This document shows, in pieces, positions 10,957-23,956 of a stretch of DNA of 64,000 bases. This stretch comes from Hirudinaria manillensis (Eukaryota; Annelida; Clitellata; Hirudinida; Hirudinidae): positions 4,544,142 to 4,608,141 of the forward strand of contig CM067532.1 in the NCBI GenBank assembly GCA_034509925.1, given 5' to 3'. Positions within the stretch are counted from its first letter, which is position 1. Every line of letters starts with the position of its first letter. Made by a program: the position numbers and the translations under genes. The notes below the pieces were generated by a model. It was not told the origin of the DNA and ran no database searches. It saw only the letters and a list, made by a program, of their open reading frames with translations.

Positions 10957-12372
10957 TGTTGCAAGAGTAAGTGTAATGACCCACTCCATTAGTAGACGTG
11001 GTTGTGGCTGAACTTGAAAACCAGCATTGCGATCCAGTTCGGTTGTTAGGGTTAAAATCGAATCCAAATTTGCATGTGTTTGGGTTCTGTGCGCATGAAT
11101 CTTGACATTGTTGCAGAGTTGTTATTGACTGTTGAACATTTCCACCAGGACTGTTTGTATTGCTTGCTTTATTCCAAGAACAACCTGGTATTTTGCGATC
11201 ATGGAATGTTCTACTTTAGCAACAAAATAGGTGGTCAATTATATATTTGCATTTGATTGTAGAAGGTGATATAAAAATATCTATTTGTTTATCTTGATAT
11301 TAATGGCAAATGACCAACCTCCGATTCCAGCTTTGAATAAAAATTGTTTCCAAATGATAATCTACTGTTTAATACATTCAAGAGGCCAATTAACAAAAAC
11401 AAATTCAACTCACTAGTAACAGCTGAAAAGATAAAATATAAAATATGAAGAAAACATTAAAAAAATTATGTAACGAAATGGAAAAGGCATATGATAATAA
11501 TAAAAGATATGAATTATTTAAAACATAGTGCAACACTTTCAACTAACAGTTGCAAGAGTAAGTGTAATGATCCACTCCATTAGCAGAAGTGGTTGTGGCT
11601 GAACTTGAAAACCAGCATTGCGATCCAGTTGGGTTGTTAGGGTTAAAATCGAGTCCAAATTTGCATTTGTTTGGGTTCTGTTGGCACGAATCTTGACATT
11701 GTTGCAGAGTTGTTATTGACGGTTGAACAATTCCACCAGGACTGTTTGTATTGCTTGCTTTATTCCAAGAACAACCTGGTATTTAGCGATCATGGAATGT
11801 TCTACTTTAGCCACAAAATAGGTGGTCAATTATATATTTGCATTTGATCGTAGAAGGTGATATAAAAATATCTATTTGTTTATCTTGATATTAATGGCAA
11901 ATGACCAACCTCCTATTCCAGCTTTGAATAAAAATTATTTCCAAATGATAATCTACTGTTTAATACATTCATGAAGCTAATTAACAAAAACAAATTCAAC
12001 TCACTAGTAACAGCTGAAAAGATAAAATATAAAATATGAAGAAAACATTAAAAAATTATGTAACGAAATGGAAAAAGGCATATTGTAAGTATGATAATAA
12101 AAGATATGAATTATTTAAAACATAGTACAACACTTTCAACTAACAGTTGCTAGAGTAAGTATAATGATCCACTCCATTAGCAGAAGTGGTTGTTGCTGAG
12201 CTTGAAAACCAACATTGCGATCCAGTTGGGTTGTTAGGGTTAAAATCGAATCCAAATTTGCATGTGTTTGGGTTCTGTTGGCATGAATCTTGACATTGTT
12301 GAAGAGTTGTTATTGACTGTTGAACAATTCCACCAGGACTGATTGTATTGCTTTCTTTATTCCAAGAACAAC
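10957..12372 (-). CDS. Three PAN-like domain exons with linker exons, unit 1 (partial gene)
   Basis: The domain exons are 12145-12372, 11548-11775 and 10957-11184, each 228 nt with AG acceptors (CCAG) and GTTAGT donors in phase 1. Between them lie a 9-nt exon (12005-12013; 11414-11422) and a 12-nt exon (11910-11921; 11319-11330), exactly as in domains 9 to 13 of the 47-60 kb gene. The first exon in reading order has its sixth cysteine codon changed from TGC to AGC. No signal-peptide or terminal exon is seen in the unit, so this may be an untranscribed fragment or part of a longer transcript. The other two domains keep six cysteines. Confidence 0.55.
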
Positions 12373-14808
12373 CTGGTATATTTGCAATTGTGAAAAGTTC
12401 TATTTTAGCAACAAAATATATGTGGAATATATATTTGCATTTGACATTTTATTAAAAAATAAGTTTGAGTTCTTAAATGGACAAAATAATGGAGAAGATA
12501 ATGGGGGGAGACACATTTCGATTTTTTTGGGAAAAATGGGATTGAGTTTTCGATTGGAAAAGCCAGCAAAGTTTCAATAAGAGCCGGATTTAAGTTTGAT
12601 GGGACCCTAGGCTGGGGGCCATTGATGGTAATGGGGTCCCTTGCACATTTAGTTTCAAATTTTATATTGCATTTCCTTTTGTATTAAGTAATTGTTATTT
12701 ATTTATATGTTTTAGTTTATTCGGAACAAAATTCAATATAATATAATACAGAATAGAGGCAAAAACTTAACTAATAAGTTAACAAATAACTTAACGAAAA
12801 ATGACATTTAAAAATAATCTTGCGATAGGGATCAAAAATATAAAAATCATCATTTTTAACAATAATTATTATTTAATAATCGGTTACCTTCGGCTTATTA
12901 TTATCGGCTTATAATTCGGCACCGTTCTTAGTTCTTAATACCTGCTTACAATTTTTGTGTCACATTAGTTTTTGGCCCACAAGAGAGCATAACCATGGGC
13001 TTCCTATTTATGAATCCGACAATGTCCTTATTAATCTGATCTAATTCTTCGAGGATATTTATGATTGGATTGGTCATTGCGAGGCAGTGGATGTCAAGGC
13101 AAGTGTTTTTGGATGTTGACAAAGTTTTAGATGAGGTACCGTATTAAATACTTCAAAATAAAGCTAAGTGGAATTGAAGCCAAGCGAGGTCATATGAGAG
13201 CATTGTTTGGAATGAAGTTTATCCCCGTGCCAACATCTATTTTAAAATGCATTGGTATGCACATATCCTATTGAAAAATTATGAAATTTGGATATGAGAA
13301 ATAAAACTTAACTTCTGTGTTTTGATAGAGGGTCTGTTTCTGCAGGGGGTCTAAAAGGTCATTACCCTAGGCCCCCGCTTATGATTTAACTCACAAATGA
13401 ATTATTTCACAAATTATATTGACTCATAAATGAATATAAAAAATAGGAGCCGTAAATTTATCTATTTCAAAGTAAAACTGGAAACGTGGAATTACTGCTT
13501 GAGCTTTCAATTATTTAATCATTTCAAGTAAGCCTTAATCTGGACTAATCCGGCCCATGGTTCTCATCCATCCAGCTGTTATTTTCGAGTTGCTGCCCGG
13601 TCCACAAATCACGTCATTGCAAACGTTATTTAATCCTCACCTGGAACGATATCAATATTTAATTAATGTTTCTAGATCAGTATTTAAAGAGGATTTAAGT
13701 TTTTTCCGGTTTTTTAAATTTCAAATTTATTCATTTTTCTGGAAAAAAAACAAGAACGAATAAAAATGAAAAATCAGACCCTATTCCCAAGTTCTTGTAC
13801 TGATGGATTAGGGGAATCTACTTTCCTCGAAAGGGGCCCTGTGATGAGCAAAAGTATATTTGAATCATTGATGGAACCGGGTCTCCTTGCCAGGGGTCAA
13901 CGGGTCATCGGATCGGGTCGGGTCAATGTATCTGTTTGGCAACAACTTACTTAGATCCAACACGGAAGCAACCTCTTTATAACCATTTTTATTCGGACCA
14001 ATATTTATTTGTTAAGCAGGCAAAGGATGACATACAAGGCATACGCAACAGAATGTCCGTTTTATGCCCAATAAGCCAGCGGACCATCGAAAATTGTTGA
14101 AAAATTGACAGGCCATCAACACTCGGCCCGGATATTTCAAACTAGAAGTAATTTTGAAGAAACAATTTTTCTAGAGAAGAAATTTGTATGTTTTGAGTTG
14201 GCCATCCTGTTGCCCAGACTGGACCCTATTGAAAAATCAGGAGAATGTTGTCAAATGTAGTTTATAACAATGGAAAGCAGTTTCACTCAAAATAGTTGGA
14301 AAACGTCGCTAGAGGAGTCTGGAAAGAACGGGATAGTAATTTAATAAAAACTTTAAGAAAATCAACTAATGATGGTTTTAAAGTTATTGAAAATAGAAGA
14401 AATATTATTTCTTAACGAATCTCTAAACGAATTTATTCATGTTTTACATCAATTTTAACAATTTTTTCAAATTTTTTGAGGGTGTCTTTCGTGATTCTTG
14501 GGCGCATCGAAATCACGATTTAAAATTAAAAATTCCATAATACAACATTAATATATGAAAATTGAGTATTTTCAACTTTCAAATTGGATTACATGTCGCA
14601 TATCACTTTTAAAACAAAAATCTGACGTGGCTAACAATGCTCCAAAAATAGAAATTAATTTCAGCCCATTGACTTAAAAGATGGAGAGATGGTCTGTTGC
14701 ATTGCATGATTGCAATTGGGTTCAATTTTTAAACAAATAGATCCTAATATCAATTTCTTGATATTAAATCCGCATGTATCTTTGCTAAACCTTAACGAGT
14801 TTGGAGCT
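12373..14808. other. Unit 1 spacer without recognised genes
   Basis: The spacer contains the hAT-like candidate at 12581-13392 and then about 1.4 kb of unique-looking AT-rich DNA. Short open frames at 13557 and 13766 are repeated in unit 2 only because the whole unit is duplicated; neither resembles a known protein. Confidence 0.5.
12581..13392. mobile_element. Possible hAT-like DNA transposon relic, unit 1
   Basis: The left end reads GAGCCGGATTTAAG and is followed by GGGACCCTAGG. The right end, read on the other strand, is GAGTTAAATCATAAGC followed by GGGGGCCTAGGG. Both resemble the GGGCCGGATTTA...GGCCCTAGGC ends common in hAT/Charlie elements. A broken minus-strand frame crosses 13003-13110. 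No clear 8-bp duplication is visible, so this is only a candidate. Copies lie in units 2 (21665-22476) and 3 (from 30775). Confidence 0.3.
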
Positions 14809-14872
14809 ATGATACTTCCAGAAATTGCGACCTTATTTTTTGTTTTTGGGGTTGTTTCGGGACAATCACCAA
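14809..14872 (+). CDS. Signal-peptide exon of a PAN-like gene, unit 1/2 copy
   Basis: The exon runs from ATG to a GTAAGA donor, 21 codons plus one base, with core LFFVFGVVSG. It is identical in coding content to the exon at 23893 and close to those at 5642 and 41003. Its natural partner is the domain exon at 16193, with matching phase 1. Confidence 0.6.
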
Positions 14873-16192
14873 GTAAGAATTTATTCGTAGAAACTATTAA
14901 TTTATTGAAATAACATTAATTGATTAAACTAATTAAATTAATAAAAATGCACGCTGCGTTTGGTTATACAAATCCGTCCCACACGCATTCTATGCTTTTA
15001 TTGTTCACCTTTCATAAGGTCTGATTGGGTTTTTAAAAAGCAGGAAAGAGAAGGAAAAGCATTTGAATTGGATTAAAAATAGCCGTGATTTTCATTGAAA
15101 ATTTAACGCCTGTTTAGAGTTAAAATGTATTTTTTTAAATAAATATTTATCAATAGGAATATTTCGTAAATTTTAAGAGCGATGTTTATGGCGAGTTCTA
15201 GAGATTTTAACGATTGTTTGTTAATTTTTAGCGATTTCCAAGAAAGTTGTCGATGTTGAAGTTTAAGTGCACATTAATTTGACACCAATTTAATTTATAG
15301 TTACGTGATTAATTGAAATAAATAAGTTTATTGATAACTTATGAAGGAGCTAATATATAACTAATAACGACCTTTAAGAAATTAATTCATTAAATACTCA
15401 AAACTTACGGATCGTTTGGACTGTAGATCGAAATTTTTTCGTTTCGGCAGATTTTAACTCATCAAGTAATTTTTTGTTTTATTTGTATTGCCTTAAATTA
15501 GCAGAAGTAATAGATTTTAAATCATAAAACATTTGTAATTGTAATTTAATTTATTTAATTGTAATTAACATTCATATAATATTACAAAATAATTACATAA
15601 CACGACTATAATAACCTGAATCTTTCTCATCATAACAATTTCATAATTATACCATAATTAAGCAGTTAATGTTAAAAATGTATAAATTCCTATTGTTAAT
15701 TAATATTCTTCATAACTGTGTAATAAAGTATATAATTTTAAATGTCTTAGAAATTCTTCCGCATGTACTTTAATACTGTAGCTCACTTAAAAATTTAATG
15801 ATGTACGAACTTCTGCCGAAAAGTTTCCCTTTGGAATAAGAATTCATCGGTCATTCTTTGATAGTTTTGGGGGTATCACACCAGGATTTCTCATGTCATA
15901 TTCATCTGGAGTTCTCAAAAAGTTACTCGTGACAATTTCGAAATGTTGTAGCCCTTTGTAAATTGAATAATTTACATTCTTAACCCAATAATCTGACCAC
16001 TTTCATGCTCACCCAGTTTTCATTTTCCATGTTCTTATATGTAAATAAAATGTTTAATTTGTTATAATTGATGTTCTCACATGTGCTATCTGTTAAATAG
16101 ATAATAAGATAAGTTGTGCCAATTTATTCGTAGAAACTATTAATTTATTGAAATAATGTTAATTGATTAATCTAATTAAATTAATAAAACAG

Positions 16193-16417
16193 GACCCTGT
16201 ATTTGGTCGCACAAATCCGACACCAATTCACCAGGTGGAACATCCGCTCCCTATTCGAGTCTGGCTGAATGTCAGACCAAATGTTTGGAATATAATTCTT
16301 GCAACTATGGACTTGATTGGGATCCTGGTAATGAATGCAAAAGAAAGAGATGCTGGTTTTCCACAGGTACTGCGAGTAGTTCGGCACCAGGAGTGTCTCA
16401 TTATTACTGCGCTGAAA
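16193..16417 (+). CDS. PAN-like domain exon, intact copy
   Basis: The exon lies between AAAACAG and GTAAGA, 225 nt, with phase-1 borders and an open frame. Cysteines are CIW, ECQTKC, CNYGLDW, an extra one in NECKRKRCWFS, and a final YYCAES. The extra cysteine before CWFS gives seven in all. With the exon at 14809 it makes a minimal secreted single-domain protein of about 96 residues if the next intron leads to a stop. The true 3' end is not identified. Confidence 0.6.
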
Positions 16418-17096
16418 GTAAGAAACTCACTTAATTTTTGATCCGTAACCAATACATTGAATCAATAACACATGTCGGATATTCATAATAATGGAATGTT
16501 AAAAGCAATCAATCCTTCGGTAGATCTGGGTTGAGGCATGAATGAATGAATCAAATTTTTTTTTCTGAGACAGTGGGCAGAGGAATATTTAAAATTTAAT
16601 TTGGATATTTACTCACATTTTCCGGGGCCTCCCTGTTAAATTTCTCTTCCTGCTCTAAGATCTAGTTCTCTACCAAACTATTCCATATCTGCCACTGCGA
16701 ACTTCCAATACTAGGAATTGATACCATTAAAGTGTTATCATAATCAAATCAAAACTGTATTTTAAAATGAAAACACACAAAATTTCGATTATCCGTGCAG
16801 GAAACATCCTGTGAACAATGTTTCCTAAATATAAGTTTTCCAATTTCAATGAACGTGCCGATGGATTTTTGCTCATAGAAATAAGACATACATATGATAC
16901 TTACGTGACATATATGATAAACTCAATAAATAAGCCCCAACGCCTCTTTAACCCTGAGATGGTCTTGACATAATCCTTAGATGCCGGTTTTGCACGAATA
17001 AAGGCTAATTCTATCTGACTGCATGCTGAAAATCCTCTTCAAACCATCACGAAAGTACTTACAGTAAATCTCTTATTCTTTTCTAAATCATGCCAG

Positions 17097-18123
17097 TTTT
17101 TTTTACGGTTATGAATTCGTTTATTCAAAAACAAAATTTGAAATATACACAGATCATGCCCAAAAAAATCACAAATTCATCAATGGTTTATCCCAAGGGA
17201 ATTTAATTCCCGTCTAGGGGATAGGCTAATTCATATTGACAAAGTTGAAGGGGCGTATGAAAGGGTCTTTACATAAATGATAAACTGAGATTTTGATGAC
17301 AAAACTTCTAAACTTCTAAACACGATGGGAACAACGAACACCTGATAATGAGAGATGTAGAGGGAGGTGCTGTGACAGAAGACCAAGGATAACGAAAGGA
17401 ATGATGAAGTGATGAGGAAATGTGCGGTTCAACAACTGGAGAGAATGTGTTTTTTTAAGAAGAGATTTAAATAGAGAGGAACTGTTTAAAGAAGTAAGGG
17501 ATAATGGCAGAGAAGAGAACAAAAATGGACCTTTACAACATATGGAGAATTTTTTGAAGGTGGTACGGGAAAATTCAGATCTAAATTGATTGGATGATCT
17601 AAGATTGTAAGAGTGGATATCTGAGGATTTGGAAAGCATATTACTAAAGGCAGAAGGCAGCAAGTTATGTTCATAATTATACATGAAGAGGCAAGTTTGG
17701 AATTTATTGATCTGATAAATATTCAACAAACCATTTGAAATGAAGAAGTCCTTTGTGTGAGCACGTGGATGGAGGCGAAACATAATCCTGATTATTCTTT
17801 TTTGAAGAGTGAGTAGATGGGTGAGTTTAGAGGGATAGCTAGATGCCCAAGTTATATTACAATAGATGAGATAGGGATAGATTAATGAATAGTACAGCAT
17901 AGTAAGAATTTTTCTATCAACAAATGAACTGATTTTTGATATGACTCCAATGTTTTTTGAAATTTTGGTGGCAACATAATTGATGTGGAAAGACCAGTTT
18001 AATTTCTCATCGATAATAATGCCGAGGAATTTGGTGGACGTAACATGTTTAATCTGAAGGTTGTTGATGCTGGGTTGAATGATATGAGTTCTATCCTTGT
18101 TCTTTGAGCAAAACAGCATAAAG
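17097..18123 (-). mobile_element. 5'-truncated LINE, unit 2
   Basis: The same insertion as 7927-8953, at the same site and with the same ends, so it was present before the units duplicated. The 267-codon RT fragment is at 17316-18119. Confidence 0.75.
17316..18119 (-). pseudogene. C-terminal fragment of LINE reverse transcriptase, unit 2
   Basis: The translation is identical to the unit 1 fragment. It lacks the RT catalytic boxes and any endonuclease. Confidence 0.7.
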
Positions 18124-18561
18124 TAATACTGACACCCATCAAAGTTAAATTTTTTTTTATATGAACAACTTTCTGACCTTCATAATTAATCTCCATAATC
18201 GGCCACGGTTTACGGAAAATTCATCGCCCGTAAGTTCATCGCGTTAGCATTGAAATTATCACGTGATGCGTTCGACAAATGCAGAATTAAAGTTCAAAGC
18301 TTTTTACTTTGGATAACGCCAAAACTATTATACAATTGTCATTTTGCATGAAATTAACAGCATGGAAATGAAAATAATAATAAATTTAATTTACCAATTT
18401 AAGAATAAATGTATATTTTAAAATAAATATCTATAAATAGGAAGATTTCGTAAATATTAAGAGCGATATTTATGGCGAGCTCTAGAGATTTTAACGATTG
18501 TTTGTTATTTTTTAGCGACCAGCAACAAGTGAGGACTTTCGAGAAAGTTGTTGATATTGAA

Positions 18562-18723
18562 GTTTAAGTGCACATTAATTTGTCACCAGTTTAAGTGCAC
18601 ATTAATTTGTCACCAGTTTAATTGCACATTAATTTGTCACCAGTTTAAGTGCACATTAATTTGTCACCAGTTTAATTGCACATTAATTTGTCACCTGTTT
18701 AATTGCACATTAATTTGTCACCA
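18562..18723 (+). repeat. 27-bp minisatellite, 6 copies (unit 2)
   Basis: This is the shortest of the three main arrays. The pattern of G/T variants fits loss of internal copies relative to units 1 and 3. Confidence 0.9.
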
Positions 18724-18850
18724 GTTTAACTTATAGTTACATGTTTAATTGAAACAAATCATTTTATTGATAACTTATTATTTTTAGCAAACTCAACACT
18801 ATTTCCTCCAGCAACAAGTGAGGACTATTAAGAAAGTTGTTGATATTGAA

Positions 18851-18931
18851 GTTTAAGTGCACATTAATTTGTCACCAGTTTAAGTGCACATTAATTTGTC
18901 ACCACTTTAAGTGCACATTAATTTGTCACCA
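18851..18931 (+). repeat. Second 27-bp block, 3 copies (unit 2)
   Basis: Same arrangement as 9762-9842. Confidence 0.85.
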
Positions 18932-20041
18932 TTTTAATTTATAGTTACGTGTTTAATTGAAATAAATCAGTTTATTGATAACTTATGAACTCACTTAATT
19001 TTTGATCCATGTCCACAACGATTATTACCACAACGAAGTTCCTTTGATCGTGTAGTTATTAACCTTTAGCCTTTTGTTTTAAATTCTTTTTGATTGAATT
19101 CCTTCAACGTCAATGGTACTATTTTACAACGAATATTCAGTTGAGCAAATAATTTAACCGAGTGAGAACTTCAATTGTTAAGCAATAGCACGCATTCTGC
19201 TGTAGTAAAACCTCTTGACTCGGAAATAAAACTGCAACTTATTTAGAAGTATTTTTTTCTTCATAGTGATTCATAAAATATGATTACATAACAAGTTCTA
19301 TGAAGGCGTTGGTCTGGAAAGGTTACGTGAAACTTGAAAACTCGATAATAAGTACCAAGATATTCTTTTGGGGAAGGGAAGGGGATTATGAACCCACAAA
19401 TCTCTTCATCGAAGGCTTAAACAATTTGGTATGATTAAGTGCTTCATATTGGCCTAAATTGGTCAATCAGGTAGCCATTTCCTGCAATTCTCAAAGTGTT
19501 AAATACATTTACTTCAGAAAAATTGTCGACTTTATAATTAATTAGATAATTGACTATCATTTCATCACCAGAAATTAAAGGTGTTACTAATACTTGACTG
19601 CGGATTTAGATCAGGATGCATCACCAAACTTGAGATAATCAAGAAATATATACTTCAAAATTTTTATGACTTTTGCTTATTTTTTGACCTGCAATCGACA
19701 GTATATGAGAAGTATATTATAATTATTTCAAAATCGCGATTGTATTTCATTTAAGAGAAATGTTTTTTAAGGCCTTGCCACATTTAAACTTGCTGCTTAT
19801 AAGATTCCTTAACCATTTTTAAACATTCCTAACAAATGACCATCCTCCACATCCAGCTTTGAACAAAATGTAATTCACATTAGTAATAAATTATTTAATT
19901 AAATTAGTTTAATTAAATTTTCAAAAGAATAAAATATAAAATGTAGAACAAACCTTGATAATTACATTACTAGCAAAAATACATATGATGAGAATCAAGA
20001 ATAAATGTTATTTAAAACATAGTACAACACTTTTAACTAAC

Positions 20042-21456
20042 TGTTGCAAGAGTAAGTGTAATGACCCACTCCATTAGTAGACGTGGTTGTGGCTGAACTT
20101 GAAAACCAGCATTGCGATCCAGTTCGGTTGTTAGGGTTAAAATCGAATCCAAATTTGCATGTGTTTGGGTTCTGTGCGCATGAATCTTGACATTGTTGCA
20201 GAGTTGTTATTGACTGTTGAACATTTCCACCAGGACTGTTTGTATTGCTTGCTTTATTCCAAGAACAACCTGGTATTTTGCGATCATGGAATGTTCTACT
20301 TTAGCAACAAAATAGGTGGTCAATTATATATTTGCATTTGATTGTAGAAGGTGATATAAAAATATCTATTTGTTTATCTTGATATTAATGGCAAATGACC
20401 AACCTCCGATTCCAGCTTTGAATAAAAATTGTTTCCAAATGATAATCTACTGTTTAATACATTCAAGAGGCCAATTAACAAAAACAAATTCAACTCACTA
20501 GTAACAGCTGAAAAGATAAAATATAAAATATGAAGAAAACATTAAAAAAATTATGTAACGAAATGGAAAAGGCATATGATAATAATAAAAGATATGAATT
20601 ATTTAAAACATAGTGCAACACTTTCAACTAACAGTTGCAAGAGTAAGTGTAATGATCCACTCCATTAGCAGAAGTGGTTGTGGCTGAACTTGAAAACCAG
20701 CATTGCGATCCAGTTGGGTTGTTAGGGTTAAAATCGAGTCCAAATTTGCATTTGTTTGGGTTCTGTTGGCACGAATCTTGACATTGTTGCAGAGTTGTTA
20801 TTGACGGTTGAACAATTCCACCAGGACTGTTTGTATTGCTTGCTTTATTCCAAGAACAACCTGGTATTTAGCGATCATGGAATGTTCTACTTTAGCCACA
20901 AAATAGGTGGTCAATTATATATTTGCATTTGATCGTAGAAGGTGATATAAAAATATCTATTTGTTTATCTTGATATTAATGGCAAATGACCAACCTCCTA
21001 TTCCAGCTTTGAATAAAAATTATTTCCAAATGATAATCTACTGTTTAATACATTCATGAAGCTAATTAACAAAAACAAATTCAACTCACTAGTAACAGCT
21101 GAAAAGATAAAATATAAAATATGAAGAAAACATTAAAAAATTATGTAACGAAATGGAAAAAGGCATATTGTAAGTATGATAATAAAAGATATGAATTATT
21201 TAAAACATAGTACAACACTTTCAACTAACAGTTGCTAGAGTAAGTATAATGATCCACTCCATTAGCAGAAGTGGTTGTTGCTGAGCTTGAAAACCAACAT
21301 TGCGATCCAGTTGGTTGTTAGGGTTAAAATCGAATCCAAATTTGCATGTGTTTGGGTTCTGTTGGCATGAATCTTGACATTGTTGAAGAGTTGTTATTGA
21401 CTGTTGAACAATTCCACCAGGACTGATTGTATTGCTTTCTTTATTCCAAGAACAAC
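20042..21456 (-). pseudogene. Three PAN-like domain exons, unit 2, first one frameshifted
   Basis: The domain exons are 21230-21456, 20633-20860 and 20042-20269. Linker exons are 21090-21098, 20995-21006, 20499-20507 and 20404-20415. The 21230-21456 exon is 227 nt because one G is missing near 21312 (TTGG for TTGGG in units 1 and 3), which breaks the frame. It also carries the Cys-to-Ser change at the sixth cysteine. The other two exons are intact. If spliced together the set could not give a continuous protein. Confidence 0.55.
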
Positions 21457-21664
21457 CTGGTATATTTGCAATTGTGAAAAGTTCTATTTTAGCAACAAAA
21501 TATATGTGGAATATATATTTGCATTTGACATTTTATTAAAAAATAAGTTTGAGTTCTTAAATGGACAAAATAATGGAGAAGATAATGGGGGGAGACACAT
21601 TTCGATTTTTTTGGGAAAAATGGGATTGAGTTTTCGATTGGAAAAGCCAGCAAAGTTTCAATAA

Positions 21665-22476
21665 GAGCCGGATTTAAGTTTGATGGGACCCTAGGCTGGG
21701 GGCCATTGATGGTAATGGGGTCCCTTGCACATTTAGTTTCAAATTTTATATTGCATTTCCTTTTGTATTAAGTAATTGTTATTTATTTATATGTTTTAGT
21801 TTATTCGGAACAAAATTCAATATAATATAATACAGAATAGAGGCAAAAACTTAACTAATAAGTTAACAAATAACTTAACGAAAAATGACATTTAAAAATA
21901 ATCTTGCGATAGGGATCAAAAATATAAAAATCATCATTTTTAACAATAATTATTATTTAATAATCGGTTACCTTCGGCTTATTATTATCGGCTTATAATT
22001 CGGCACCGTTCTTAGTTCTTAATACCTGCTTACAATTTTTGTGTCACATTAGTTTTTGGCCCACAAGAGAGCATAACCATGGGCTTCCTATTTATGAATC
22101 CGACAATGTCCTTATTAATCTGATCTAATTCTTCGAGGATATTTATGATTGGATTGGTCATTGCGAGGCAGTGGATGTCAAGGCAAGTGTTTTTGGATGT
22201 TGACAAAGTTTTAGATGAGGTACCGTATTAAATACTTCAAAATAAAGCTAAGTGGAATTGAAGCCAAGCGAGGTCATATGAGAGCATTGTTTGGAATGAA
22301 GTTTATCCCCGTGCCAACATCTATTTTAAAATGCATTGGTATGCACATATCCTATTGAAAAATTATGAAATTTGGATATGAGAAATAAAACTTAACTTCT
22401 GTGTTTTGATAGAGGGTCTGTTTCTGCAGGGGGTCTAAAAGGTCATTACCCTAGGCCCCCGCTTATGATTTAACTC
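21665..22476. mobile_element. Possible hAT-like relic, unit 2
   Basis: Copy of the 12581-13392 candidate; same ends and the same reservations. Confidence 0.3.
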
Positions 22477-23892
22477 ACAAATGAATTATTTCACAAATTA
22501 TATTGACTCATAAATGAATATAAAAAATAGGAGCCGTAAATTTATCTATTTCAAAGTAAAACTGGAAACGTGGAATTACTGCTTGAGCTTTCAATTATTT
22601 AATCATTTCAAGTAAGCCTTAATCTGGACTAATCCGGCCCATGGTTCTCATCCATCCAGCTGTTATTTTCGAGTTGCTGCCCGGTCCACAAATCACGTCA
22701 TTGCAAACGTTATTTAATCCTCACCTGGAACGATATCAATATTTAATTAATGTTTCTAGATCAGTATTTAAAGAGGATTTAAGTTTTTTCCGGTTTTTTA
22801 AATTTCAAATTTATTCATTTTTCTGGAAAAAAAACAAGAACGAATAAAAATGAAAAATCAGACCCTATTCCCAAGTTCTTGTACTGATGGATTAGGGGAA
22901 TCTACTTTCCTCGAAAGGGGCCCTGTGATGAGCAAAAGTATATTTGAATCATTGATGGAACCGGGTCTCCTTGCCAGGGGTCAACGGGTCATCGGATCGG
23001 GTCGGGTCAATGTATCTGTTTGGCAACAACTTACTTAGATCCAACACGGAAGCAACCTCTTTATAACCATTTTTATTCGGACCAATATTTATTTGTTAAG
23101 CAGGCAAAGGATGACATACAAGGCATACGCAACAGAATGTCCGTTTTATGCCCAATAAGCCAGCGGACCATCGAAAATTGTTGAAAAATTGACAGGCCAT
23201 CAACACTCGGCCCGGATATTTCAAACTAGAAGTAATTTTGAAGAAACAATTTTTCTAGAGAAGAAATTTGTATGTTTTGAGTTGGCCATCCTGTTGCCCA
23301 GACTGGACCCTATTGAAAAATCAGGAGAATGTTGTCAAATGTAGTTTATAACAATGGAAAGCAGTTTCACTCAAAATAGTTGGAAAACGTCGCTAGAGGA
23401 GTCTGGAAAGAACGGGATAGTAATTTAATAAAAACTTTAAGAAAATCAACTAATGATGGTTTTAAAGTTATTGAAAATAGAAGAAATATTATTTCTTAAC
23501 GAATCTCTAAACGAATTTATTCATGTTTTACATCAATTTTAACAATTTTTTCAAATTTTTTGAGGGTGTCTTTCGTGATTCTTGGGCGCATCGAAATCAC
23601 GATTTAAAATTAAAAATTCCATAATACAACATTAATATATGAAAATTGAGTATTTTCAACTTTCAAATTGGATTACATGTCGCATATCACTTTTAAAACA
23701 AAAATCTGACGTGGCTAACAATGCTCCAAAAATAGAAATTAATTTCAGCCCATTGACTTAAAAGATGGAGAGATGGTCTGTTGCATTGCATGATTGCAAT
23801 TGGGTTCAATTTTTAAACAAATAGATCCTAATATCAATTTCTTGATATTAAATCCGCATGTATCTTTGCTAAACCTTAACGAGTTTGGAGCT

Positions 23893-23956
23893 ATGATACT
23901 TCCAGAAATTGCGACCTTATTTTTTGTTTTTGGGGTTGTTTCGGGACAATCACCAA
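23893..23956 (+). CDS. Signal-peptide exon, unit 2/3 copy
   Basis: ATG to GTAAGA donor, 64 nt, phase 1; core LFFVFGVVSG. It pairs with the domain exon at 25276. Confidence 0.6.

Larger units (their letters stand above)
7310..16437. repeat. 9.1 kb tandem unit 1
   Basis: This is the first of three near-identical direct repeats. The offset to unit 2 is 9170 bp before the minisatellite and 9085 bp after it. The difference is three 27-bp repeats plus 4 bp. The contents in order are LINE fragment, minisatellite, three minus-strand domain exons, possible hAT relic, plus-strand signal-peptide exon and plus-strand domain exon. The boundaries are approximate because the edges grade into older, more diverged copies. 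Confidence 0.85.

Noticed and set aside
11074-11256. 60-residue plus-strand frame repeated five times in the window (also 20159, 29269, 49138, 50823)
   Set aside because: It is antisense to the minus-strand domain exons; its conservation reflects the domain and the recent duplication.
12320-12580. 86-residue plus-strand frame repeated in the units
   Set aside because: Antisense to a domain exon and its flank.
13557-13954. Short frames in the unit spacer (68 and 62 residues)
   Set aside because: No recognisable domain or signals; they recur only because the unit is duplicated.
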